Shown: positions 33,859-44,977 of the stretch, piece by piece
Numbering within the stretch: position 1 is the stretch's first letter
Layout of the letters: each line of letters starts with the position of its first letter
Source of the DNA: Lonicera japonica
Lineage: Eukaryota; Streptophyta; Magnoliopsida; Dipsacales; Caprifoliaceae
Assembly: GCA_021464415.1 (NCBI GenBank)
Contig: CM038464.1
Span: 58,765,328 to 58,829,327 of the forward strand
Direction of reading: 5' to 3'
Length of the DNA: 64,000 bases
Program-made: the position numbers and the translations under genes
Notes under the pieces: generated by a model
The model's database searches: none
Seen by the model: the letters and a program-made list of their open reading frames with translations, nothing else
What the model was told of the DNA's origin: nothing

Positions 33859-35109
33859 GTATGGCACTTCTTGAGCCCTAATTTTTTTGTAGCTAGATGT
33901 TTCCATTTATGTTGGTTTGAACCATTATAGTTTGGATTGTTTTGTATTTGTTTGTGGGATTTCAATTGGTTTATATAAGAATTTGTGGAATGAAGAAGGT
34001 GAGTTTGTGGGGGTTTCAGTTGGTTGGTTTAAGCTTGTGGGTTAGTAATTTCGAATTTTTTTAATGAATGAGGTGGGTTTGTGGGGTTTAAGTTAGTTGG
34101 TTTATGGTTGTGGGGTTATTATTTTAGAATTTTTGGAATGAATGACGTGGGTTTGTGGGGTTTAATTGGTTTATTTATGTTTGTAGGGTTACCATTTTTG
34201 ATTTTTTGGAATGAATGAGGTGGGTTTGTGGGCTGTCATTGTCAAAATTTTGGAGTGAAGGAGGTGAGCTCGTGGGTATATTTTTAGGGTGGTCGGTGGT
34301 GTTAGATATAAGTGGAAAATCAAGTTTAATACTTGATTTTCCTGGATAAACAGTTGGAGTTTTGGAGAAATAATGCCCTTGTTAAAAATACTAAGGCTAA
34401 GAAGAAAAATTCATCTCGTAGAGTTTATAAGCATTCCATGAATGAGTTTGGACACGTTAAAGAATTGCGAGTGCTGAGTAACAGAGATTCAAAAAGTAGT
34501 GTTGGTATTGCATTATCATGTATGATTAATTAAACCCCTACTAAAAGTTGTAATTAATTACTATTTACTATAAATAGAAAAAATTCATTTTTTTTAGGTT
34601 TACACTTAAATAACATAAATTTAATTAAACCCCTACTAAAAGTTGTAATTAATTACTATTTAGAGATGGGAGATTCAATCATAAATCCTTAAAACTTTTG
34701 ACAATTCATGAGAAGTCAAGTTTTTTCATTCCATCTCATTATTGTGTGTTATGAAATTATATTTTTCAATATTTGATATTCAATTTTTTAAACCGTGTTA
34801 CAGCCCAAATGTTATTAATGTTATTAATTTTTTTAATGTTATTAATTTTCATTCCATCTCATTCACATTTCATTAATTTTTCAAGCCATTACAGCTCAAA
34901 TGCATTTCAAACAACACTAATTGAAGAGGAACAAAGTCACATCACATACATACATTACATAAAAATACACGGTGTAACCTACATAAATTAAATCCTCTCT
35001 CTGTCACTAACACACACATTCCCACATATATACAATTTATTAATGTGAATAAACGTTATTGTGTCTAGTTTATAAAAACTATTTTTATGTATTGCATCAT
35101 TTTGCGCAG
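33859..35109 (+). other. probable intron of the GRF gene
   Basis: The early part holds degenerate direct repeats of GGTGGGTTTGTGGGGTTTAA type, and 34530-34665 holds a duplicated AATTAAACCCCTACTAAAAG block. A 66-codon open frame at 34333-34533 has no recognisable domain. It could be part of an alternative exon, but no support was found. Confidence 0.4.
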
Positions 35110-35110
35110 A

Positions 35111-35551
35111 ATGTCTTCAAACTCTAATTCCAATTCTGGATCATCCTGTTCATATGTCACTTGCTTCTGAGGAGAGGTTGCCCCAACAAGAGTTTCATAG
35201 ACGACGAGAAACCCCGGTAGAAGATTCTTAGGATGCAAAAATTTTGGTAATAATGGATGCAATTTTTTTGATTGGGTTGACAAGGAAAAAAGTGTGGATG
35301 AAAAGATGCAAGATATTCACAATAAAATGAGAGCCATACATCGCCAAAAAGAAGATTGGAGGGCTGTTGCTGAAGGGGTGAAAGAATTGAACGCCTATTT
35401 GTCTAAGCGTGTGGAAAGCGAGAGAAAAAATAGAGAAGAATTACAAAGGAAGTATGAGCAATGCAATAAAGCACTCAAGTGTGCCAGGAGTAGGGTGTAT
35501 TTGCTTATGTTGCTACTTGCTCTGTCAGTTATATGTAACTTGTTTTATTAG
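35111..35551 (+). pseudogene. GRF-type zinc finger, coiled coil and C-terminal membrane segment; two in-frame stops
   Basis: The frame of 147 codons begins MSSNSNSNSG, directly after a splice-acceptor-like GCGCAG. A GRF zinc finger follows: TCF, then a stop where the second Cys is expected (TGA 35168-35170), a TAG (35198-35200) where Trp is common in the family, then NPGRRFLGC and CNFFDW. After that comes a charged helix rich in E, K and R (35294-35480), likely a coiled coil, and a hydrophobic tail VYLLMLLLALSVICNLFY that looks like a tail-anchor segment. Many small plant proteins of unknown role share this order. The gene converges on the transposase gene and could be a second gene of the element or captured host DNA. 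From 35294 on the frame is open with its own ATG. Confidence 0.8.
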
Positions 35552-36181
35552 GCGGTGTAGGTTTATATGGAACACGTTATTGTTTTTTTTTGCATATATG
35601 TTATTTCAATATGTATGGATTTGGTTACACTCTATTTTTCTTAGAATGTGTAACGTTACATTGTAATGAATTTATATTAGTTAATGAATGGATGTCTTTT
35701 ATATAAATTATACATATGGCAGGAGTAGGTTTATTTGTTAAGCTATGTACATATATGTAAATATCGAATGTGCTTTTTTAATTTTCTCGTATTTAATGAA
35801 GATGTACATGAAACAGGTAGTTGTAGATTCACCATGGTCCTAAGGACCAACATTTGTTATTTTTACATGAGGCTCATAAGTCTTCTGCTGTATGGGAGGG
35901 TGATGACCCGATGCCGGATAAACAAATAGATAGAGAGGAGTACATAACTAAATAAATTAATAATTAACAAAAATATTAGCAATAACCCAAACATAAAAAA
36001 TAAAAGCTATACAAAAATAATTAAAAAAATTAAAAAAGAAAAAGAAAACAAAACTAACAAAATATATCGATGAATAACTTGATCGTATGCGAGCAGAGCA
36101 GGTAATTCTAATTATAATCAACTAATTATTATGTTGATTCGGAGTTAAAATTATAAATCTGTTTATGGTGAACTATTACTT
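35552..36181. other. AT-rich centre of MULE2
   Basis: This is the tail-to-tail region between the GRF gene and the truncated transposase. Short open frames here show no domain. If the transposase once had a C-terminal catalytic Glu and zinc finger, they would have been encoded here, but no trace was found. Confidence 0.5.
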
Positions 36182-38046
36182 TTATGGATATTGGTCTGGG
36201 ATATTTATACATGTCCATGGTTTCTTTCCTTCGCTCTCTTGCTGTTCATCGTATTCTTTTATCATGTCCATGTACTTATTGAATTTGGGTAAGCAGTAAG
36301 CAGTAACAGCCTTCCATATTAAGATCCTTAACGTTTCATCTGGTTTACATTTACTTGTGAAATTACTGCGGACATGTCGCATACAAAACCTATGGTACGT
36401 CATCTGCTCTTGAAATTGTGGGTGGGAATTAATTACAGAAAGAATGCCCCTGTGGCGATCAGAAATCAAGCATACCCCGTCTCTTCCCTTCACGACATAA
36501 TGCCAAAGTCGCGTGAGAAAGTAATTACATGTGTCGTGACTTTCCTCATCGCTGTATCCAAACGCAAGTGGAAATATCCCTTCGCTGGCATCCATGGCCA
36601 TTGCAACAAACAATTTCCCATTGTACTTACCACGTAGATGTGTCGCGTCTATACTTATAACAGGTCGGCAATGCATAAAGCCTTCAACAGATGCACTAAA
36701 GGCCCAAAAGTTCTTGTCAAAAATACGAAAATGCCCATCATACACCTTGCTTTTACACTCGTGGATTGTGCGTGGGTTGTTGTACTTAATGGAGGCCAAA
36801 TATCTGGGCATAATAGCATAAGAGTCTTTCCAATTGCCAAATAATTTTTCAATAGCCTTTTGTTTCGCATTCTATGCCTTCCAATATGAAATCTTGTAGC
36901 TATATTTATCCTTAACAAATGCAATGACAACGCGAATCTTAAGGCTTGGATCAACCTCAACCAAGTGTTTTACTTTGCTGGCAATGAATTTACAGTCTAA
37001 ATGTTTGTGAGTTAATTTCAAATGATTAAATGTGCATGTGTGGGGACCCTCGTACTTGGTTATCTCAAATTGTCCGTGTTTTTTCTTCCTCTTACACGCA
37101 CGAAGTCGCCATTTGCACCATTTTTCATGCAATTTACACCTAATTGCCCATGTATCTGCCTTTGATTCATCGACGATAAATTCATTTGCATTCTTAATTG
37201 CAAAATGTTTTATGGCAATCTTCAACTCATTTTTAGTCTCGTACGTCAGCCCCTTTCGCAATTCATTTTCATCTTCTAACTTCTCATTCATCATCAACTC
37301 CTCGTCCACAAAAGTAACATTATACTGTGTGTAGAACGATGGTATATCTTCAGCAGCCTGCTTAAACTGCTTCGATTCTCCCCTTTCATCACTTTCACTG
37401 TCACTGGATTCTGTAAAACTGTTAGAATCTGAGCCCCAATCCGTATCCTCTCCAGTGGTGTCATCATATTCACCATCTCCACAGTCATGCATGGCCTCGG
37501 GGCCACCATCTCCACAATAATACATGGCCTTGGTTGTGGGTAGATTCGGATTGTAAATCTTCTTCTTACTCCCACCAAAGTCAAGCCTTCGTGATGGCTG
37601 CGAACTACTCGGCAACTTAGAAATATAAGTGCATTGTGTCGATGGTGGCGAGCTGTACGACCCAGACAATGGAAAATTTTCCCCAATTGGCCCTACATCA
37701 TAATTCAGGACAATTTTTTCTATATACAACTCGATCACATTGACAAATGAAGCATTGAAAATAGTACCCATTGCAAACCGTAAGGTTCCGTTATCGTTAA
37801 TTTCATGAATAAAGTAGTTACAAGTATTTGGAGACACAAACATTGGGCATCTACAGAAAATCTTTAACGTCGACGGTGATTGGTCAGATCCATAGCAGAA
37901 TAAATAATTTGTACTAATTCCGAGTAGGTAACATCTTCATTTAAGATAATGCCACTTTTGTGCGGAATATCATAACCATAGCCATGCTCTTCGCTAATAA
38001 TATGTCCGCCCCAATATAAAAGCGTAAAAATTTGTCGGTTTGCCAT
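36182..38046 (-). pseudogene. MURA-type MULE transposase, frameshifted, interrupted and C-terminally truncated
   Basis: The minus-strand frame begins MANRQIFTLLYWGGH at 38046. Near 37866 one base is missing: the frame that continues reads LKIFCRCPMFVSPN. A low-complexity acidic stretch (S/E/D-rich) follows, then the MuDR N-terminal domain (ELRKGLTYETKNELKIAIKHF, WRLRACK, GPHTCTFNH). A TAG at 36872-36874 follows SYWKA, where the family usually has Trp. The transposase core then runs ISIDATHLRGKYNG (first Asp), MDASEGIFPLAFGYSDEE and LISDRHRG (second Asp). The frame ends at 36182 before the third catalytic residue (Glu) and the SWIM finger normally present. The protein is therefore inactive by three independent lesions. 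Confidence 0.9.
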
Positions 38047-39141
38047 TTTTCACCTTCAACACAATTAATCAAATTTATCACTAGCTGATAATAAATAATA
38101 TATTTTTAAAATAAATATATGATGTTAAAATAAGTACATATATACATTCTTCAACACACTTGACTAAATATTCAAAATAAAAAATTATGCATTAAGCCAT
38201 ACGAAATATGATAATAAATAATATACTTATAATTGCCAAAGCGTACAATAAATAATGATAAAGACATTCTTTAACATAAAACTCATTACTCATTAAAATA
38301 AATACATATATACAATTTTCAACATACTTAAATAATTGTTCAAAATAAAATATTAAGGATTAAGCCATACAAAATATGATAATAAATAATATACTTAAAA
38401 TTACTAAGATATACAATATATGATGATAAACACTTTTTTTAACATAAAGCACTACTAAATATGATAATAAATAATTTATTCAAAATTGTAAATCATCTCT
38501 TCCATAAAAAAAATAATTAATTATAATGTATTATATTTAGCAAAAAATAGAGGTTTTTTGACACTTTTGTCCTATAGGAAAAAAATGTAAAACATTTGTT
38601 CCACTTCTGTCTTAAGGCACTCAACTTTTATTTTTAAGCATATTTATAATAATGAGACTGAAGTGTCTTAGGATAAGCGTGGAATGCTAATATCATTTTT
38701 CTATATTTATACTAACAAATAAATTTTTTAAAATTATAAAATAAATTTGTCAAAGAAAATAAATCTTGAACATACATACATACATACATACATTGATTCC
38801 ACAAATCTATATCATAAATCCACAAATCTATATCATAAATCAACATATATACATTACAATCAAACATATTTCTTTCCCATTATAACTTGATATTATGTGA
38901 AACATAACAATATATATTAAAAAATCAACTTTGTAATAAACTAACCTTCTTCTTTTCAAGTGAATAGATGGAGGTTTTGGAGTGTAATGGAACTTTAGGA
39001 ATGAATGAATGAATGGAGCTTAAATAAAAATGGTGAATTTCAGGTGAGCTGATGAAAGTGGTGAGTTTTTTACGCGTAAAAACGCTATAGTGATCAGCGT
39101 TTTTACCACTCGAAATTTTTATTATTTTTTTAAAATCACTG
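38047..39141. other. 5' flank of the MULE2 transposase
   Basis: AT-rich noncoding DNA, with ACATACATACAT microsatellite near 38774 and short local duplications (ATAATAAATAATATACTTA words near 38210 and 38380). Near 39072 the words ACGCGTAAAAACGCT and ATCAGCGTTTTTACC echo the terminal-repeat palindromes. Confidence 0.5.
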
Positions 39142-39328
39142 TTTTGTGCTGCATAAAAACACTAGGGGTGGTGGTGTTTTTTACTGTAAAATCGCCAGCT
39201 TGACTGGCGTTTTTAACTTCTTCTTCTTCTTTTTTTAAATCGGTGTAAAAACGTGGCTTTGACTGGTGTTTTTAAAACTACCCTATTCCCACAAATAAAT
39301 TCAAAACTACCCTATTCCCACAAATAAA
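39142..39328 (-). repeat. MULE2 right terminal inverted repeat
   Basis: This is the inverted copy of the left end. It includes the clean 17-bp palindrome-like CGCCAGCTTGACTGGCG and two copies of the AAAACTACCCTATTCCCACA unit. Confidence 0.8.
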
Positions 39329-39650
39329 TTCATTTCTTTATTTTAATTTATATAATTTTTTTCAATTTAATTTTTTACGGATCAATTCAACTCAGCTCGG
39401 TAGCGGTTGGACCGTTTGAATTTTTATTGCAAAACAAATCAAATTTTAGACGCACCCTAGCTATAACATATACATAGAAATGGAGAAATATATTATACAT
39501 ATATATATACACACAACAATCAGTCAATCACCCAATCTCCTACGGACACACCCCTCTATGTTCTCAGTAGGCATTTATTTCACGTCAGTCTAGCAACAGA
39601 CATAATTCCAATTATGCCCCTACTTTATGTGCTTGGTGATCACGAAATGA
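39329..39650. repeat. flanking segment copy B with the unoccupied MULE1 site
   Basis: This matches copy A (23660-23846 plus 33140-33290) along its whole length with few differences. At 39500-39508 it has a single TATATATAT where copy A carries MULE1 between two such copies. Copy A and copy B lie in direct orientation with MULE2 between them. Confidence 0.92.
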
Positions 39651-41276
39651 AATTAAAAGAAAACCAGATGAAGCAAAAACCAGATGAGCCCTTCGCTACA
39701 TTTTGCCCCAAAATAATCTCCGGTAAGCCTTTACATTTTGATTTCTCATTATCATTCTCATACTCCTACTCCTACTCATTCACTCTCTCAGACTACCATC
39801 GACTTTCACTCCCCAAAATTTGTCTTCCTCTCCTCTCCACAACACTCCATCGACCGGAGCCACCCCATCACAACAACTTGCGGTCTCTCTCTCTCTCTCT
39901 CTCGTACGTCTGGCTCTCTATGAGTTCTTCCCCATCTCTACTTTTCTATATGATTTAGGGCTTTCTAAACCACATGTGTTTCAAATTCCTGCAACGTTTG
40001 TTTTCGAAAATATTAGATCTGTGCAGTGGTGTTTATGTGCTTGTGCTGTGTATATGTGCTTGTACTGTGTGTGTATATATATATATATGCTTGTTGATCT
40101 TTTAAGGCCAGGGGCGGAGGCAAAGTGAGGGATAAATTTATAATTATTTTTAGTAAAGGCCAACAAAATGAGAGTGTTCATGATTCTTATGTTATGATTA
40201 ATTAATTAACTTTCTGATAATTAATTAATTAATATTTGGGCAGTAGTTTTGCTTGCACATATTTTATCTGTCTGCTTCCTAGCTACACAAGAGGGAGGAT
40301 GAGAAAAGATAGATATATATATAGAGACAGAAGAGAGGTGGGGGACAAATGGATATCCTCCAATTAAATTGTACCGATGGATCTAAAATTTTCCATGCTA
40401 CCATTTAAAGATTAAACTGGCGTATTAATTACTTTGTGCTTTTAAGAATAGAACACATGTAAAATATGTGGACAAAAATATATGGTCAAGTTATTAATAA
40501 TAATCAAAAGTTAATAAGGGTTTCGGGTTGGTGTCCACTCGATCTATGCGGGCAGTTGATTGTCAAGTATTTAAGTTTGGGTTTTACATTTAGGGTTTTA
40601 TACTATAAGGTAGTTTCTTCCGTTCTGAACCATCGTACGTAGTTTAGTCGTCTAGGAAGGGGTCTACAGCTTTCGGTAAGTTCAATTACTAGGTATGGGT
40701 TTCTTATTCATTTAATGTTGGAAGCATGTTTGTTAAGGTGTTTTCTATTACTATTTAAGAATATATATAGTAATTCATTTTTCCGATATTTGACGTATAG
40801 TGATGGGAATTTGTTGTTGCGTTATTTACTCGAACTTGTGTTTGATTGAGGCATTTTCTCGATATAGACTGAATTTAATTAGGCTTTTTCATCTATGCAT
40901 AGATCCAACATGAAATTATATTTTTCTTAAAAGGTATAGTCATATATAGGTTAGACTTTATTGCGTTGCGCACTTACGCTTACTTACGCACTTTACAAAC
41001 AAATTAATATGATTATGTAATTTCCAAGCATTTTACAATTTTCAGGCATTTTCCTAAGTTAGGATGTGAACGGCATTTTTAAACATAGGCATTTTACTAA
41101 GTTAGGACATGATCGCGTAGCTAATTAATGCTTTCTAATCTATCATATTCCTGAGTCATTTTATTTCTATTTACGGACCCTACTAACATAGGTTTACTAA
41201 GTTAGGACGTTACCGCATAGCTTATTAATGGTTTATAATCTATCATATACCTGAGTCATTTTATGTCCATTGTACT
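39651..41276. other. noncoding DNA with a leader-like CT-rich block
   Basis: A CT-rich stretch (39735-39930, with CTCTCTCTCTCTCTCTC near 39885) looks like the untranslated leader of a plant gene, and a donor-like site may follow. Whether it belongs to the F-box gene far downstream cannot be shown. At 40111 the words CAGGGGCGGAGGCAAAGTGA and TTTTTAGTAAAGGCCAA mark a truncated copy of the hAT-like MITE at 46632. Confidence 0.4.
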
Positions 41277-41412
41277 TTTTTTGAAAAAGGAAGGTATAAG
41301 TCTCTTTCTACTATAGTAATAAGGAAAATACCTCAACTGTGAATTGAATCCAGAATTTCTAGACCATAATGAACTCCTTTACCATTAGACTCACTCGCTC
41401 ACTCACCTTCTA
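41277..41412 (-). mobile_element. possible tRNA-derived SINE
   Basis: Read on the minus strand it has an A-box-like GTCTAATGGTAAAGG, a B-box-like GGATTCAATTC about 35 nt later, and an A-rich 3' end (TTCAAAAAAAG). These are the hallmarks of tRNA-headed SINEs. No target duplication was found. Confidence 0.4.
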
Positions 41413-41865
41413 GTTCCTCCTTTCCTTTGTTCTAATGCTCTTTGTTTTTAATGCCATTATACTTGCTTTAACGTGATGCACTTTTTGTATTTTTCTATGC
41501 TCCTTTAATGGGTAAATATCTAGAAAGTGAATACAGTTTTAGAATGTAGTGGAACTTTTGATTGCTTAAGACAATTCTAAGTGAGAATTTTTGCTGACTT
41601 TATTTATATAGATATTTTTTCCATTTTTCTTGAACCCTTTTAGTTGACATCATGGTAATTTAATACTGATTCAATCTATAAATGCCATAGTTGCGTAATT
41701 GTTTTGACTTTTGAGTTCTTCGTTCCTTGATGGCATATAAAAACCACCATTAAAATATTTCTATGCATACTTCACTTCCATTAATATATATGTGTTCTTT
41801 TGCTTGTATTACGTAATAGCTATTAATATTAATAGGAGTTGAACAGTTTGGTTTCTCCGATTACC

Positions 41866-42180
41866 TTAGCCCCTGTTCAGTTATACTTCACTTCCAGTTT
41901 TTTAGTTTTCTGTTAGAAAGTCAACCTTACATTTACACTTTTCAATTCACTTCACTTTATTTTCTCTCTCATAAAACTTTTAAGACATCATAACTTTAAA
42001 TCCAAAAATCGAAATTAGATAAAAAATATTATTTAAAACCTTCTCATCGAGATCTATAAAATAAGATCCATTGTGACTATTTTTTGAGTTTTTTTATGAG
42101 TTTTTTTGAATTGGTTGAAAAAAACTCCAACAAAACCAAATTCACTTTTCAACTTACTTTTACATTTCCCAACCTACTTT
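41866..42180. mobile_element. truncated copy of the 47.7 kb Tourist-like MITE
   Basis: It shares TAACTTTAAATCCAAAAATC, ATAAAATAAGATCCATTGTG and AACCAAATTCACTTTTCAAC, in order, with the element at 47693-48041. The right end is missing; the LINE 3' end begins there. Confidence 0.7.
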
Positions 42181-42182
42181 TT

Positions 42183-43025
42183 TTTTATATAGAAAACAAA
42201 ATTTTTATTGATTTGCTAAAGGAATTACAAAACAAACAATGCTAATGAGCAGTGGATAAGACATTTGCTAGTACTGAAAGCAACAAAAGAAAGAAATTCC
42301 TTTGCCTATGAAAAGGATACAAAAAAATAAACTCTAGCCCACATATCCATCCATAAAGCTAACACAATCCAAACTAAAAAAAAACGCTTTGTATCATAAA
42401 AAATGTTTGAAGCTTTAGACCGTAATCCAATCAGAAACTGTGTATGCTCCTAGATTCCATTAGCGCTATTGCTTTTGTCCTCAAATGTCCTTTTATTTCG
42501 TTATATCCAAATCGGCCATGTCAAGGCCAGAACTGCAAATCTCCATATTAACTTCAAATTCTTACTATTATGCTTGAAATTCCACTTGATGAGTATAAAC
42601 TTAGCCCAACTCTTAGGAAAAGCACCCACCACTCCAAACATATCAAAAATCCTTACCCACACATCATTAACAAACATGCAATGCAGCAAAATGTGGTCCA
42701 CGTTTTCTATTGCCCGTTTACACAAAATGCACCACGAAAGAGAAAGGTACATGAACGGCCTCCTTGCTTGGATCATGTCACAAGTATTCATTTTCACCAA
42801 AGAGGCAAGCCATGCAAAGACTTTGATTTTGGAAGGGACACCACTTTTTTCAAATGAAATTGAATTGTGGAAACAATGGACCTTGAGGAGATTGCAGAAG
42901 GATTTCGAAGAAAGATTTGCAAGAGAATTCCCCCGAAAAATGACCCACCCATAGTCTCTTATCGGAAGAGTTACGGATGAGTTGAACACTATCGATAAAG
43001 TTTAACAATGAACTAAGATCATTAC
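42183..43025 (-). pseudogene. LINE reverse transcriptase 3' part (zf-RVT region), relic
   Basis: The minus-strand frame 42989-42501 shows GVPSKIKVFAWLASL, WCILCKR, NVDHILLHC and WAKFILIKW, the zinc-binding region at the end of plant LINE reverse transcriptases. Upstream, RLWVGHFSGEFSCKSFFE lies in another frame, so there is a frameshift near 42870, and a TAA follows WPIWI. On the minus strand an AATAAA and an A-run (about 42183-42220) mark the LINE 3' end. The relic is cut at 43025 by the Copia element and resumes at 45639. Confidence 0.8.
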
Positions 43026-43681
43026 TGTTGTGATTATTAACAATAAATCACGCCACGGATCGTAATTCAAATAGTGGATATTAATAACTAGAGATAATAA
43101 GGATGAGAAACAAGTAAGAAGATAGATAATGGAACACACAATATTCGACAAACGAAGATTTCACGAATTCTTTGAAAACGATTACAAAATCTATCACAAG
43201 AATTATTGCACTCAAAGCACTCACAGAAGAAGAAAATCAACAGCCCTTTAACCTCTCTCACAACAAGATTAACTCTCCCACAAATCCCCACAGAAAGAAG
43301 AATCTCTCTTATGCCTTAATCTCTTGAATGATTCTATCTATATATAACAATATAATAGAGTCCATCCAATCTAGAATAAGGTAATACAATCCTATGTAAA
43401 TAAGGAAACTATTAACAAGGTAATAGAGACCAAAATAAACAAGGAAACCAAGTTTGATAAGGAAACATATTTCTCGCCCAGCTGCAAAACGACTTTTGCA
43501 CTTTTTCCGCGTAACTACAAAAATGCTTTTGCACCATTCCAGAATGCAATTTTCTGGGTGCAAAAGTGCTTTTGCAATATTCCAGAACCGCAAACCTTCT
43601 TTTGCACCATTCAAGCGAACAATTTGATTTCCCATAAAACTCATCTTCTTTTGGGTTTGGAACTGAGCAAAAAACACAACA
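43026..43681 (-). repeat. 3' LTR of the Copia derivative
   Basis: This LTR is 656 bp, TG...CA, paired with 44978-45633. It contains repeated words around TGCAAAAGTGCTTTTGCA, a short near-palindrome present several times. Confidence 0.9.
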
Positions 43682-43838
43682 ATCACCACCTTTTGTGAAG
43701 GTAACAAAACCACCCGCTATCTTCTTCTTCTTCTTCGCCTTGATGACACATGAAATCTTCTTTTGTCTCACCCTTTACAAGGGCCACTAAATCATCTATG
43801 TCAATGATCGAGCCACATCCGATTATTTATGTCAATAA

Positions 43839-44963
43839 TCAGACCATGTCCGTATTGGACACCATCACTGGCACATAACTCTGAGTTGTCAACGGTCTAG
43901 AGCCACCACCTAAGCCATAACTCATCCTTGTTGCGTTTGCACCACCGGAACATATGCTTCTTGGTTCCCTAGCACCATTATGTACAACTCTTTCATGTAA
44001 TCTATACAAGCCCCTGCAATGACTTGCCTTTAAGACCACATCGTCGCCATGATACACGCTCATTACTCCACCTCGAGTAGAGTACCACATCCCAAGTGAT
44101 TCTAATATAGAGAGACTGATTAGATTCCACTTTATCTCCGGCACATGTCTAACATTTATGATTGTTTGAACTGAGCCATCAAACAATTCCAGGCGGACTT
44201 CACCAACTCCACGAACTAGCAATCTGAAGCCATCCCCCATGTAGACAAACCCGCTACAATCTTCATATGTGCTATACAATGAACGATTGTTGCAAACATG
44301 CATAACGGCACCGCAATCTAAGAACCATCCTCCATGACCAGTAAGGCTTGCAGGCATCAGTAGGACATCTATAAGATCGGCTTCTTTGTCATAAGAAGTC
44401 ATCGCAACGGTTGCGGCTCCATCAAGGTTAGTAGCCAGTTTTTCCCTGATGTCATCCTTTTTCCTTAGGCAGTCTCTAGCACAATGGCCCGGCTGACCAT
44501 ATTTAAAGCAATCTCCTTTAAAGATAGTCTTCCGTCCTTTGCTAGAATCTTTCTTTCCATTCGCTACAAACGCCCCTTCTTGAACGGTATTGATCCGATC
44601 CCTCTTTCTCATCATCTCTTCCGCAGACAGAGCTTGACACACCTCCGAGGTGATAAATGATGATCTACTCATAAAGTTCTGAATTAGCGTCTTGTACGAA
44701 TCTAGCAGAGTCTAAATTAGTTGCAAGGCTTTATCATGATCTTTCAATTCTTCACTTACAGCTTCGAGTCTTGAGCATTCCACATCATCCGAATCCTTTT
44801 TCTTTTGTTCCACTGTTAGTGGACCTTCTAGGGCATCATCCAAGTCCAGCACTACGAGATAGTCTTTCATACTCATCTGCCATAGGCTGAAATCCATGAT
44901 TCCATCGAACTTCTCCATCCTATAAGATTTCTCCATTATAACACACACCTCCTTGAATACCAC
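43839..44963 (-). pseudogene. Copia gag-protease fragment
   Basis: The minus-strand frame opens at about 44963 (MEKFDGIMDFSLWQMSMKDY, a typical Copia gag start). A TAG at about 44712 interrupts it, and the same frame continues. The zinc knuckle reads CFKYGQPGHCARDC: the second Cys of CX2CX4HX4C is Tyr, a G-to-A change. The protease region shows WFLDCGAVMHVC, where DSGA is usual, so the active-site Ser is Cys. A GAG-pre-integrase-like segment ends the frame (ASHCRGLYRLHERVV). The protein is short because the rest of pol has been deleted. It cannot be active alone; the RNA could be mobilised by relatives. Confidence 0.85.
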
Positions 44964-44977
44964 CCTCTGATACCGCT

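Larger units (their letters stand above)
33305..39328. mobile_element. MULE2: 6 kb Mutator-like element with MURA-type transposase and convergent GRF zinc-finger gene
   Basis: Roughly 200-bp terminal inverted repeats (33308-33539 and 39142-39328) share a 25-bp unit ending GGGTAGTTTTGAA (about three copies left, two right), then the AAAAACGCCAGTCAAAGCCAC block, the ACACCGATTTAAA block and GTAAAAAACACCACCACCCC. Any 9-bp target duplication is imperfect: TTCTTTTTT before the left end against TTCATTTCT after the right. A MURA-type transposase (38046-36182, minus) and a GRF-finger gene (leader near 33546, coding 35111-35551, plus) converge on the middle. The element lies between two copies (A and B) of the same host segment. 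Confidence 0.88.

Noticed and set aside
42469..42954. 161-codon plus-strand open frame
   Set aside because: Antisense to the LINE zf-RVT frame, which has clear motifs on the minus strand.
43088..43771. Open frames inside the Copia LTRs, repeated at 45040-45562
   Set aside because: They occur identically in both LTRs and lack any domain; LTR sequence explains them.
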